A stretch of DNA of 64,000 nucleotides from Mycobacterium syngnathidarum (GTDB lineage Bacteria > Actinomycetota > Actinomycetes > Mycobacteriales > Mycobacteriaceae): contig NZ_MLCL01000093.1 of assembly GCF_001942625.1 (NCBI RefSeq), positions 186,001-250,000 of the forward strand. The letters run 5' to 3'. The notes under the pieces were generated by a model that worked only from the letters and a program-made list of their open reading frames with translations, had not been told where the DNA came from and searched no databases. Positions 8,428 through 19,859 of the stretch are shown here, one piece after another (the stretch's first letter is position 1; each line of letters opens with the position of its first letter). The position numbers were made by a program, and so were the translations under genes.

Positions 8428-10806
8428 ATGACCGCTACACCAATCGAATTCGACTCCATCACCGACGACCGCTTCGGCGGTAAGGCAGCCGGCCTTGCCG
8501 AGCTGCGTCGGCTCGGGCTGTCTGTGCCGGTGGGATTCGTGATCGCCGATGCCTCCGCACAAGGTGCCCTCGATGATGCCGTGGACCGGTTCTCCCAAAT
8601 GGCTGCGGCCGGCGCCACCCCGGTGGCCGTTCGATCCTCAGCGGTGGGGGAAGACGGCGATGACCAGTCCTTCGCCGGGCAATACGACACGGTGCTCGGC
8701 GTCGACTCCGTCGACGGCTTCATGTCCGCCGTACGCCAATGCGCCAACTCCGTGGACTCCCAACGCGCCTCGTCCTACAGCGGACAATCCAGGGCCACCA
8801 TGAACGTCGTCGTCCAGCAGATGGTCGACGCGCGCGCCGCCGGGGTGGTGTTCACGGCGGACCCCACGACGGGCCGGCGCGACCTGATGGTGATCGATGC
8901 CATCGCCGGTCTGGGCGAGGCACTCGTGGACGGTTCAGCCTCCCCTGACCACATCATCCTCAACTCCGACGGCTCGACCGCGGTACGCGAAGTCGGCCCG
9001 GAACCCGTCCTCACGACGGCGGATGTCAGCGAGATTCGGGCCGGCGCCCTGCTCGCCGCGCGTCATTGGGACAAGCCAATGGATCTCGAATGGGCGATCG
9101 ACCGATCCGGCACACTCTGGTGGCTTCAGGCCCGGCCGATCACCACCCTGCCCGGTGATCTCAATGAAATGGACTCACCGGTGGCCGGTGAGACGCACGT
9201 CTACACCCGCTGCAACATCGGCGAGATGATGCCGGGGGCGTTCTGCCCGCTCACCGCGGCGGTGTCCGGGTACGCCATCGACTACGCGATGCAGACGACA
9301 CAGGTGGTGGCGCGCGCTCAGCCACGCTACGAAAAGCCTTGGCTTCAGGTCGGTTACTTCTACGGACACATGTTCCTGAACCTCACCGAGGGAACCGCCT
9401 TGAGTTCGGGCATCCTCGGCAATTCGCGCGAACAGTTCTCGATGTCGATCTGTGGGCGAGTGGTCGACGAACTGGAGGCCAAACCGCCACAGCCGTTCGC
9501 CCGAAGGCTCGTCAACACCGTCCGGCTGACCTCTCATGCGCTGTCCGCCGGTCCGGCGATCCGACGGCTCAAGGACCAGATAGCCGGCTTCAGCATCCCG
9601 ACCAGTCGCGACGCACGAACCGTCCTGCGAGAGCTGGAGGCGGGCGTGGATCTCTACTGCGACGTCACGCTGACCCACGTGCGCTCGTCGTCGCGGGCCG
9701 CGGTAGCCGCCAATATTCTCGAGAGCACGCTGGTCCGTCAGGCACTCAAGAACGGGCGCTCCGAGGAGGACGGCCAGGCCGAGGCGATGCGTCTCATGGC
9801 CGGGGCAACCGACGTCGAGAGCGCGATGATGCTCGACCAACTCCAGTCGGTGGTCCGCACCCTGGCCGCTGACCCGCTCGCCGCGGAACGGTTTCTGTCC
9901 GGCACACCGGAGGAAGCGGTCACCGAGCTGCGCGACGCCGCAAACTCCGGCGGCGAGGCGTTGCGCCAGTTCCTGATTCGGCACGGTCACCGCGGATACC
10001 GGGAACTGTGCATGCGTGATCCCTCCTGGGCCCAGGATCCGGGCGGCCTGGGAGCCATGATGCAGGTGATGCTGCAGGCGGCCCTCGACTCCGCCGACAG
10101 TGCTCCGATCCACCGCCACACCGAGAAGCCCACGTCCCGGGCCATCAGGTTGCTGGCCCGACTCGCCCAAGGGGGCGCCCGCGGACGCGAGGAGACGAAA
10201 TCCAAGATGGCGCTGATGGCGCACGCACTCAAGCGGGGGTACCGCCATCTGGGCGAGGTGCTGGCCGCATCGGGCCGGCTCCCCGACGCCGACCTCGTTT
10301 TCTTCTTCGACCGCGAAGAACTGTCCCACGTCGTCAGCGATGAGGACATCACCGACCTGACAACCCGCGCACTGGCGCGCCGAGAGGCCCTGGCGTTTCA
10401 GGATTCCCTCGAATTCGACGACGTCTCGGTGGGCCGGCCCACCCCCGTCGTCGCGCCAACCCCCGCCACGCTCGCCGCCAACCAGATCGTCGGCCGGCCG
10501 GCCAGCCGTGGCTGCGTGGAAGGCACCGTGCGCGTGGCGAAGTCGGTCACGGATGCCCGTCACGTCCAACGTGGCGAGATCCTGGTCGCGCCCGTCACCG
10601 ACGTGGGGTGGACACCGTACTTCACCGTGATCGCCGCGCTTGTCACCGACATCGGCAGTTCGGTGTCGCACGGCGCGGTGGTGGCGCGCGAATACGGTCT
10701 GCCCTGTGTCGTGAACACGTTGGTGGGCACCCAAGTTCTCCAGACCGGGGACCGGGTGCGGGTGGATGGTGACCGAGGGGTGGTGACCCGGATCGACCAG
10801 CCGTGA
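8428..10806 (+). CDS. Rifampin-phosphotransferase-like / PEP-synthase-like dikinase
   Basis: 792 residues. The N-terminal ATP-binding domain (about 1-245) has GGKAAGL with Lys19, VRSSAVGED at 68-76, SFAGQYDTVLGV, the VVVQQMVDARAAGVVFTADP block, and LEW...QARPIT with Arg236. A middle domain of about 400 residues has no PEP-type TIM barrel that I can recognise. The C-terminal swivelling domain carries the phospho-acceptor His748 in SVSHGAVVAREYGLP and ends the protein. ATP domain, substrate domain, His domain in that order, without a PEP-binding barrel, is the architecture of rifampin phosphotransferase rather than of PEP synthase or PPDK. Such enzymes move the beta-phosphate of ATP through His onto a small molecule. 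The middle domain sets the substrate, which is unknown here. The ATG at 8428 is preferred to upstream starts inside the LLM gene. Confidence 0.85.
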   Translation: MTATPIEFDSITDDRFGGKAAGLAELRRLGLSVPVGFVIADASAQGALDDAVDRFSQMAAAGATPVAVRSSAVGEDGDDQSFAGQYDTVLGVDSVDGFMSAVRQCANSVDSQRASSYSGQSRATMNVVVQQMVDARAAGVVFTADPTTGRRDLMVIDAIAGLGEALVDGSASPDHIILNSDGSTAVREVGPEPVLTTADVSEIRAGALLAARHWDKPMDLEWAIDRSGTLWWLQARPITTLPGDLNEMDSPVAGETHVYTRCNIGEMMPGAFCPLTAAVSGYAIDYAMQTTQVVARAQPRYEKPWLQVGYFYGHMFLNLTEGTALSSGILGNSREQFSMSICGRVVDELEAKPPQPFARRLVNTVRLTSHALSAGPAIRRLKDQIAGFSIPTSRDARTVLRELEAGVDLYCDVTLTHVRSSSRAAVAANILESTLVRQALKNGRSEEDGQAEAMRLMAGATDVESAMMLDQLQSVVRTLAADPLAAERFLSGTPEEAVTELRDAANSGGEALRQFLIRHGHRGYRELCMRDPSWAQDPGGLGAMMQVMLQAALDSADSAPIHRHTEKPTSRAIRLLARLAQGGARGREETKSKMALMAHALKRGYRHLGEVLAASGRLPDADLVFFFDREELSHVVSDEDITDLTTRALARREALAFQDSLEFDDVSVGRPTPVVAPTPATLAANQIVGRPASRGCVEGTVRVAKSVTDARHVQRGEILVAPVTDVGWTPYFTVIAALVTDIGSSVSHGAVVAREYGLPCVVNTLVGTQVLQTGDRVRVDGDRGVVTRIDQP

Positions 10807-10886
10807 GCGCGCCGGGGACAGATAACCGATCGAAAACAACCCGGCATCCCTCAGCGCGCTCACTCTGGCAACAGTCGTCACTTTGT

Positions 10887-10892
10887 TAACAT
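10887..10892 (+). promoter_or_regulatory. -10 box TAACAT, probable leaderless start
   Basis: TAACAT ends 6 bases before the GTG at 10899 and no ribosome binding site is present, so the transcript probably begins at the start codon. Confidence 0.45.
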
Positions 10893-10898
10893 CGCGCC

Positions 10899-11660
10899 GT
10901 GCAGGTTTCCCGGCGTGACGCGCTGCGCTATGCCGCCGCGGTCTCGGCGGCGGCCGGACTGGGTGCTGCGATCGGCGCGCCTCCGGCGTCCGCCGCCGCT
11001 CCCACCCTGATCGACTTCGCCATGCGCCAGATACCGGCGCAGGACATCCGGGCCGCGGGCCACTCCGGAGTGATCAACTACGTCTCGACGTCACGTCCCG
11101 GATCATCCTTCGGCGCCAAGCCGATCACCTTGCCCTACGCCCGGCAACTCACCGCCGCCGGACTCGTGATCGTGAGCAACTTCCAATACGGCAAGCCCGG
11201 CGGGACGGCACCGTCGGACTTCACCCGCGGGTACCCCGGCGGCGTCGCCGACGCACGCACCGCCTGGAGCCTGCACACCGCAGCGGGTGGCGGACGCAGC
11301 GCACCGATCTTCTTCAGCGTCGACGACGACATCGACCGCAACACCTGGAACACCGTCGCCCTACCGTGGTTTCGCGGGATCAACTCGGTGCTCGGAGTGC
11401 AACGCACCGGCATCTACGCGGGCATCAACCCATGCCAATGGGCCATCGCCGACGGTGTGATCGGGAAGTCAGGCACACCCGGAAAAGCGTGGGCCTGGCA
11501 GACCCGGTCTTGGTCCGGCGGCAAGGTCCACCCCGCCGCAGTCCTCTACCAGCGAGTCATCGACACCGCATCAAACCCGGGCCCGGTGGTCGGCGGCCTC
11601 CGCGTCGACGTGAACGACGCCCTGGCCGGCGACGTCGGCCAATGGAACCTGCATCAGTGA
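10899..11660 (+). CDS. Tat-exported DUF1906 (glycoside-hydrolase-like, Rv2525c-type) protein
   Basis: 253 residues. The N-terminus VSRRDALRYAAAVSAAAG is a twin-arginine signal followed by an Ala-rich core and an ASAAAP cleavage region, so the protein should be exported folded. The mature part begins PTLIDFAM and has the DUF1906 / glycoside-hydrolase-25-like barrel features: GVINYVST, FFSVDDDID with adjacent acidic residues, GIYAG and the AWAWQT block. Rv2525c of M. tuberculosis, a Tat substrate affecting cell-wall properties, is the known relative. Substrate unproven. It stands alone as a transcription unit, 92 bases after the dikinase. Confidence 0.85.
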   Translation: MQVSRRDALRYAAAVSAAAGLGAAIGAPPASAAAPTLIDFAMRQIPAQDIRAAGHSGVINYVSTSRPGSSFGAKPITLPYARQLTAAGLVIVSNFQYGKPGGTAPSDFTRGYPGGVADARTAWSLHTAAGGGRSAPIFFSVDDDIDRNTWNTVALPWFRGINSVLGVQRTGIYAGINPCQWAIADGVIGKSGTPGKAWAWQTRSWSGGKVHPAAVLYQRVIDTASNPGPVVGGLRVDVNDALAGDVGQWNLHQ

Positions 11661-11793
11661 ACTTGCAGCCATGACCGCTGAGGACCAATGTGCTCTCGAC
11701 GAGATCCAATGGGCGGCCCGTTAAGCTGGGACCACCCCGTGAGCGGCGCAAGGTCGATTTCAGCTCACCTGGCTCGGGATCTTTGGAGGACTT

Positions 11794-12723
11794 GTGCGGC
11801 GGCAGCGGTCGAAGTGGGCGATGACGGGCATGGCAGTGCTGGGCGTGGCAATGCTCGTCACTGGCTGCGAGGCCCAGGTCTGGGGTATGCCACCGGAAGG
11901 TGAGAACGCCCCCTTGGCAACAGCTGTCGCTCCTCAGGCTCCGGTCACCGTGCCGCCGCAGGCTCCCATCGATCAGCCCCTGGCGCCATTGGAGGGGCTC
12001 GAGGCCCGGACCCGGCAAGCCACCGCCGATGCCGCCAGCTCCGGTGCCAACATCAAGGTCGCGTTCCTTGACCGGAACACCGGCCAGGTCATTGCCAACA
12101 ACGCCAACCAACCGTTCCCGATCGCCTCGGTGGTGAAGCTGTTCATCGCCGACGACCTGTTGCTGCAGGTATCGAAGGGCGAGACCAAACTGACTGACGC
12201 CGATCGCAATTCGCTCGACGTCATGCTGCGCTCCTCCGATGACGGTGCAGCCCAGACCTTCTGGGACCGCAGCGGCGGAAACGCCATCATCTCGCGCGTC
12301 GTGGCGCGCTACGGGTTGTCGGGTACCACCGCGCCCTACAACGGACACTGGGACGTCACACAGAGCACCGCAAGCGATCTCGTCCGTTACTACAACATGC
12401 TGTTGGACGGTAGTGGCGGGCTGCCCGCCGAACAGGCCAACGTGATCATGAGCAACCTTGCGCAATCCACACCGACCGGGACCGATGGCTACCCGCAACG
12501 CTTCGGCATCCCAGAAGGGCTCTACGCCGAGCCTGTTGCGGTCAAACAAGGCTGGTTCTGCTGTTGGAACGGCCCCAACCAGCTACACGTGTCCACCGGC
12601 GCGATCGGTGCCGACCGCCGGTACGTCATGGCGATGAGCTCACTGGAACCCGGCGATGCCGCCTCCGCCCGCAACACCATGACTCAGGTGGTCAAGACGA
12701 TGTTCCCCGGCGGGCACGTCTAG
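11794..12723 (+). CDS. LppW-like lipoprotein with beta-lactamase-type fold
   Basis: 309 residues from a GTG after a perfect GGAGGA. Residues 1-25 form a lipoprotein signal with lipobox LVTGC (Cys25). A Pro/Ala-rich linker to about residue 70 is followed by a serine beta-lactamase/DD-peptidase-like domain: SVVK (Ser112-Lys115) matches the SxxK motif. A convincing SDN or KTG motif is not obvious; VKQGW is the nearest to KTG. The wording fits the mycobacterial LppW (Rv2905) group, whose enzymatic activity is unproven. It is anchored outside the membrane. Its stop overlaps the convergent SDR gene by 4 bases at a shared CTAG. Confidence 0.8.
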   Translation: MRRQRSKWAMTGMAVLGVAMLVTGCEAQVWGMPPEGENAPLATAVAPQAPVTVPPQAPIDQPLAPLEGLEARTRQATADAASSGANIKVAFLDRNTGQVIANNANQPFPIASVVKLFIADDLLLQVSKGETKLTDADRNSLDVMLRSSDDGAAQTFWDRSGGNAIISRVVARYGLSGTTAPYNGHWDVTQSTASDLVRYYNMLLDGSGGLPAEQANVIMSNLAQSTPTGTDGYPQRFGIPEGLYAEPVAVKQGWFCCWNGPNQLHVSTGAIGADRRYVMAMSSLEPGDAASARNTMTQVVKTMFPGGHV

Positions 12724-13466
12724 CCCAGGTAATCCGCGCCGCCGACATAGGTGATGTCGCGATGGTCGGAATCCAATGCCGCTCGGGTGATTTCGGCCGC
12801 AAACTCCTCGACGGTCGGAAGTACCGCCTGACTGCGGCGGGCCTCGACCGCATCGGGGTCGCGCCGCTGCAGCAACCGCACGATGATGGTCCCGTCGATC
12901 ATGTCGCCGGAAACCACCTTGAGCGCGATTCCATGCTCGGCAAGAGCCGGTTTCGTGGCGAGCAACGCGTCCTCGCCGGCACGTTTGCTTTGAGCGATGG
13001 GTTCGTATCCCTCAGGCACCGGCCTTGCCGGATAGAAGTGCGCTTGATGGCTGGTGACAAACACAATTCGCGCACCTGGCGGCATGAGTGGGAGTGCCAG
13101 CTCGGCGAGCTGCCGTTGCGCGTCCCGGTTGAGACGCATGGCATAGCCTGGATCGGCTCCGCGCTCTAGACCGCCGGAGGCGTTGAGTACCAACACATCG
13201 AGCGCGCCGAATCGCTCACCTATGTCGGCCATCAGCGCCCTGACCGCCACAGCGTCACAGACGTCAGCGCCGGCGGCCGACGCCTGTCCGCCCGCCGCGC
13301 GAATCTCGTCAACCACACCGTTCGCCCGAGCGGCTTTCTCACGGTAGTTCACCAGGACGTGGAGTCCGGCCGCACCGAGCATCCGAGCCACCTCAGCCCC
13401 GATACCGCGGGACGACCCGGTGACGAGCGCGACGCCGCCGTCCATTCCTGCACCTCGTCCGATCAC
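12720..13466 (-). CDS. Short-chain dehydrogenase/reductase lacking the usual catalytic Tyr
   Basis: 248 residues from a GTG at 13466, seven bases behind AGGAGG. The Rossmann motif TGSSRGIG (16-23), the NAS strand (95-97) and a Ser at 139 are normal for an SDR. The active-site motif YxxxK is altered: the lysine is at 161 (AQSKRAGE), but the position four before it is Ile157. The nearest Tyr, 154, is seven residues ahead of the Lys. The protein may therefore not be a standard alcohol/ketone reductase. It is divergent from the FAD-dependent monooxygenase at 13582, with an AT-rich gap between, so the two may share regulation. Confidence 0.82.
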   Translation of the reverse strand: MIGRGAGMDGGVALVTGSSRGIGAEVARMLGAAGLHVLVNYREKAARANGVVDEIRAAGGQASAAGADVCDAVAVRALMADIGERFGALDVLVLNASGGLERGADPGYAMRLNRDAQRQLAELALPLMPPGARIVFVTSHQAHFYPARPVPEGYEPIAQSKRAGEDALLATKPALAEHGIALKVVSGDMIDGTIIVRLLQRRDPDAVEARRSQAVLPTVEEFAAEITRAALDSDHRDITYVGGADYLG

Positions 13467-13581
13467 CCGGTACCCTCCTCACAATCGAAGCCTTAGACTT
13501 TACTTAGTTTGATCTTATTTTTCTTAATCTAGTGCTAGCGTCGGCGGCATCGCTCAGTTCGACACGCAGGGAGGCGTGCCC
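13467..13581. promoter_or_regulatory. AT-rich divergent promoter region, SDR / FAD monooxygenase
   Basis: This 115-base gap separates divergent genes and contains an AT-rich stretch (about 13494-13532) that stands out sharply from its surroundings, including runs such as TTTTTC and repeated CTTA/CTTAG words. It must hold the promoters of both genes and could bind a regulator; no clean palindrome was found. Confidence 0.4.
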
Positions 13582-14964
13582 ATGGCTGACCACTCCGTTG
13601 TCCTCGGCGCAGGCATCGCCGGGCTACTTGCCGCGGCTGCGCTCGCCGAGGCCGGCCACAACGTCACGGTTGTCGAACGCGATCGGTTGCCGGACAAGCC
13701 ATCCCAGCGCCGCGGAGTCCCACAGGGGCCGCACCTGCACAGCCTGCTGTCCCGGGGTTGGCAGACCATGGAGCAACTGGTCCCAGGCCTGATCGACGAC
13801 GTGATCGCTGCGGGCGGCCACGCCCTCGACGGCCCCCGCCTCGGCGAGCGCATGCACATCCGGAACGGCCCATACGCCTTCAATCGCACCGACCCGGTCG
13901 CAGATCCTGCCGCATTGGCGAGCTACCTGGTGACGCGACCGCTACTGGAATTCGCGCTGCGTGCCGAGGTGGCGGCCCGGCCGAACGTCACGATCAAAGA
14001 CGGTCACGACACCGGCGAACTTGTTGCCGGCCAGCCTGATCGGATCACCGGTGTCACCATCCACGACCGGCGGACCGGGGCAGTCGAGGCGCTGGACGCC
14101 GATCTCATCGTCGACTCCACCGGGCGCGCGACACGCACTCCGGTGCTCTTGGAAAAGCTCGGCTACGAGCGGCCACCGAAGCGAACGTTCACCGTGCACG
14201 GCATGTATTACAGCCAGCTGATCGCCATCCCCGACCAGGACGCTTTTCCTGAACGCCTGGTCCTGGTTGTCCCGGCAGGCGGGGGCGGGCGCGGTGGGCT
14301 GGCCGCCGGCGAACACGGCACCTGGACGTTGACCATCGCAACACACACCGGCGCGCACCCGACACCGCCGACAACGCTGGACGAAATGATCGCCCTGGCC
14401 GAGGAATTCGCGCCTCCGCACATCCAACCGGCACTTCGCAAGGCCATGCCGCTCTCAGATGTCGCGGTCTACCGCTACCCCGGCGGCACCTGGCATCGCT
14501 ACGACCACTGCGCCCGGCACCCTGACGGACTGCTCGTGATCGGTGACGCGCTGTGCTGCCTCGACCCTCTCCAGGGGCAAGGGGTCACCATGGCCGCGCG
14601 ACACGCGCACGCGCTACGCACCCACCTCCGCGACCACGGAGCCATTGACCCGCAAAAGTTTTACCAGTCGCTGGCGCACATGATCGCTCCGGTGTGGGCG
14701 GCCAACCAGCCCGCCGAGAGCACAACCCGGCGAGGGGTGACGGAGAAGGTCCGCCACCGGGTTCTGCAGTGGGGACGCCACATGATTCTCGAAGCCGCCG
14801 ACGACATCGTCGTCACCGAGCGCCTCGTCCGCGTCGTGAACATGGTCGACCCACCGCAGCGCCTCCTGGAACCCCGCCTCCTTGCCCGGGTCACCGTCCA
14901 CCATCTCCGCAGAACTTTGCGCTTCCCAGTATCCGGACCGTGCTTGAAGACAAACGAGGCTTGA
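13582..14964 (+). CDS. FAD-dependent monooxygenase (epoxidase-like)
   Basis: 460 residues from the ATG at 13582, seven bases after GGGAGG; the GTG two codons earlier is too close to that site. An N-terminal dinucleotide fold VVLGAGIAGLLAAAALAEAG ends in VVERD, the ribose-binding acid. The second FAD motif is LLVIGDALCCLDPLQGQG. The overall layout fits group A flavin monooxygenases of the LasC/squalene-epoxidase-like type seen in polyketide and terpenoid gene sets. No membrane anchor is evident. It is divergent from the SDR gene; with the downstream SnoaL-like gene this suggests a small oxidation pathway for a lipophilic compound, but the substrate is unknown. Confidence 0.82.
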   Translation: MADHSVVLGAGIAGLLAAAALAEAGHNVTVVERDRLPDKPSQRRGVPQGPHLHSLLSRGWQTMEQLVPGLIDDVIAAGGHALDGPRLGERMHIRNGPYAFNRTDPVADPAALASYLVTRPLLEFALRAEVAARPNVTIKDGHDTGELVAGQPDRITGVTIHDRRTGAVEALDADLIVDSTGRATRTPVLLEKLGYERPPKRTFTVHGMYYSQLIAIPDQDAFPERLVLVVPAGGGGRGGLAAGEHGTWTLTIATHTGAHPTPPTTLDEMIALAEEFAPPHIQPALRKAMPLSDVAVYRYPGGTWHRYDHCARHPDGLLVIGDALCCLDPLQGQGVTMAARHAHALRTHLRDHGAIDPQKFYQSLAHMIAPVWAANQPAESTTRRGVTEKVRHRVLQWGRHMILEAADDIVVTERLVRVVNMVDPPQRLLEPRLLARVTVHHLRRTLRFPVSGPCLKTNEA

Positions 14965-15048
14965 CGATTCACCGCGCGGCGAGGTCGTTCGTCGACTCGA
15001 AGCACTGATCGACGTCCCGGAGTTGGGCGGTGGCGCCAAAGTAGCTCA

Positions 15049-15077
15049 TTGACCTCAAGTGTGCTTACGGTTATACG
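15049..15077 (+). promoter_or_regulatory. SigA-type promoter of the SnoaL-like gene
   Basis: TTGACC (15049-15054) and TATACG (15072-15077) are separated by 17 bases, a near-ideal housekeeping promoter. The -10 ends 8 bases before the ATG at 15086, so the mRNA is probably leaderless. Confidence 0.55.
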
Positions 15078-15085
15078 TTGCAACG

Positions 15086-15517
15086 ATGACGACTCAACGT
15101 CCGCACGTGGATAGGCCAACCGCCGACGGCGCACGAGCGGTGCGAGATCTGATCGAAGTTCTTCAACGTGGCGGCGATACCGGAGACGCCGACGTGTATG
15201 ACAGCATGTTCGCCGCGGACATCTTATGGGGCACCCCGAAAGGCATGGTGCTCAAGGGCTATTCGAATCTCAACCCGATCCATCATCGGATGATGAGCGG
15301 ACCCCCGGTGGTGCCGGCTTCACGCTTTGAACTCGCGCAGGCGATCTGCCCGGCACCGGGAGTGGTGGTGGCGCAGATTCGCCGCAGTGCGCTGCAGGGT
15401 GGATTCAGTGAAATGGCGATGTATGTCTTGGTCCAGCGGGGCGAGACGTGGTGGGTGGCGGCGGCGCAGAACACGCCCGTGGTGGATGCCCTGCCGGCAG
15501 TGTCGCCACCGAACTGA
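15086..15517 (+). CDS. SnoaL-like / DUF4440-type small protein
   Basis: 143 residues. An N-terminal helix (ARAVRDLIEVLQRGGDTGDADVYDSMFAADILWGTPKG) is followed by alternating strands and a VAQIRRSAL...MAMYVLVQRGETWWVAAAQNTPV ending, the usual NTF2-like/SgcJ-EcaC pattern. Such proteins are cyclases, isomerases or binding proteins; nothing here fixes which. No ribosome binding site precedes the ATG, in line with the leaderless promoter. The gene is 121 bases after the flavin monooxygenase and has its own promoter. Confidence 0.75.
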   Translation: MTTQRPHVDRPTADGARAVRDLIEVLQRGGDTGDADVYDSMFAADILWGTPKGMVLKGYSNLNPIHHRMMSGPPVVPASRFELAQAICPAPGVVVAQIRRSALQGGFSEMAMYVLVQRGETWWVAAAQNTPVVDALPAVSPPN

Positions 15518-15938
15518 TCGCCGGCGGCCGTGTTTCAGTGTTGATGCAGTCAGTCTCGCGTAGGTTCTCAAGTTCTAGCGCATCGCCAGAGACCTCCGAA
15601 CTGCACCTTTGGCGTTGTCTCACTGTTGCTGCCTAGCGGTTTGTCTCACGAACGGCCTCCTTTCCTACTGATGTGAAGCCGCATCGGCCTTGCGGTATGG
15701 TGACGGGAGGGTGGCTTCAACGCCTCCTGAAGGCCACGCGGCAGTCTTGCCACCGTCCCCACCTTGCCCCTTGCGCCATACGCGGCGATTCCCGCGGCAA
15801 GCGGATCGAAAGCCCTCTTCCAACCCGTTCATCATCCAGCGCGTCAAACGCGTCGGGTTCCTCTTGCGCTTCCGCGATGCGCCGCTGCCTGAGTCAAATG
15901 GCGGCCATATTCACACAAACAGAAAGGCTCCAAAGACC
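15518..15938. other. 421-base region without a recognisable gene
   Basis: No reading frame here looks protein-like: the longer open frames have irregular Arg/Ser-rich compositions typical of chance frames. One small hairpin, CCGCA (15679-15683) with TGCGG (15691-15695), is visible. The region must hold the promoter of the DinB-like gene at 15939. Confidence 0.5.
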
Positions 15939-16439
15939 ATGACCCTCAACGGAATAACCAATGGAACCGAGCGAGCGCTCATCGAGGACATGCTCGACCG
16001 CAACCGCGCAGCGCTCATCGCGACTGCCCGCGGCCTATCTGATGCCGACGCCCGCCGGCAACTCGTTGCATCGCTGACAACACCGATCTCACTACTCAAA
16101 CACGCCGCTGGAGCAGAACGAATCTGGTTCCAACGGTTCTGGGCAGGACTCGACGAATCCGAATGCGATGGGTACTCACGTCGCGACGAGGGTACCTTCG
16201 CCGTCGCCGACGACGAGTCGTTGGCAGACGTCATCGCTGAGTTCGAGCGCGCAAGCCAACGATCGCGCGAGATCGCCTCGCGCTTCGACCTCGACGACAC
16301 GAAAGACAGCCCCCGCGAAGGAACCGTCAGCATGCGGTGGACGCTGCTGATGTTCATCCAAGAGTTCGCCAGACATGCCGGCCACGGCGACATTCTGCGC
16401 GAACAGATCGACAGTTTGGACGCAGCCAGTCGGTCGTGA
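15939..16439 (+). CDS. DinB-like (DUF664) putative metal-dependent protein
   Basis: 166 residues from ATG 15939, preceded by AGAAAGG. The sequence is a four-helix DinB/DUF664 type: an early RNRAALIATARGLSDADAR helix, the metal-ligand His in ISLLKHAAGAERIWF, and a second His pair in FARHAGHGDILREQID. Members in actinobacteria are thiol-dependent transferases, often using mycothiol. The individual substrate is unknown. A longer in-frame reading exists upstream but lacks protein-like composition. The gene converges on dnaB with 162 bases between. Confidence 0.78.
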   Translation: MTLNGITNGTERALIEDMLDRNRAALIATARGLSDADARRQLVASLTTPISLLKHAAGAERIWFQRFWAGLDESECDGYSRRDEGTFAVADDESLADVIAEFERASQRSREIASRFDLDDTKDSPREGTVSMRWTLLMFIQEFARHAGHGDILREQIDSLDAASRS

Positions 16440-16544
16440 CTGGCCAACGCGAGCGGTGTCTGGCGGGTAGAACAAATATCCACGTCGGCCCACAGTCCGA
16501 GCACGGTGTGTCTCTCTCAAATTCGCTGCCCAAGTGCAACACTG

Positions 16545-16584
16545 GTGCAGTCGACCTTGAGAGTGTGCAGTCAAACTTGAGAAC
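16545..16584. repeat. Two 20-base imperfect tandem repeats
   Basis: GTGCAGTCGACCTTGAGAGT (16545-16564) is followed directly by GTGCAGTCAAACTTGAGAAC (16565-16584), 16 of 20 positions identical. It lies in the convergent gap between the DinB-like gene and dnaB. It could be a protein binding site or a remnant of insertion-sequence ends; no transposase is present nearby. Confidence 0.6.
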
Positions 16585-16601
16585 CCACATGTCTCGTGGC
16601 T

Positions 16602-19631
<3,030 letters not shown>

Positions 19632-19671
19632 GGACTCCCCACCCCCTTCCGAGACCCGCCTGACGACAGGC

Positions 19672-19687
19672 TCGAACGTTTATTCGA
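19672..19687. promoter_or_regulatory. SOS-box-like site upstream of dnaB
   Basis: TCGAACGTTTATTCGA matches the mycobacterial LexA consensus TCGAAC-N4-GTTCGA at 11 of the 12 specified positions: the first half is exact and the second has A for the inner G. It lies 41 bases upstream of the dnaB GTG, where a repressor could block the promoter. Confidence 0.5.
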
Positions 19688-19793
19688 ATCGGTACTGCAA
19701 CTGTAAAACAGGGCTCCGACAAAGCTTCGTGACGGCGCTGCGACGCATCACGGTAGACGTTGCTGGCGCCGCCCGAAACCACCCCTGTTGATC

Positions 19794-19859
19794 AACCTGT
19801 GGATGGTATGGGGATAGGTCTCGGTCGCGGTGTTGAGGCTCTGGGGAGAACCTGTGGAT
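19794..19859. repeat. Two copies of AACCTGTGGAT, DnaA-box-like
   Basis: Identical 11-mers begin at 19794 and 19849, 55 bases apart. TGTGGATCA (second copy) matches the DnaA box TGTGGATAA in 8 of 9 positions; the first copy (TGTGGATGG) in 7 of 9. They lie in the dnaB upstream region. Confidence 0.4.

Noticed and set aside
9126..10806. PEP-utilising TIM barrel in the dikinase, which would make it PEP synthase
   Set aside because: The protein ends with the His-swivel domain and no barrel motif is visible in the middle region.
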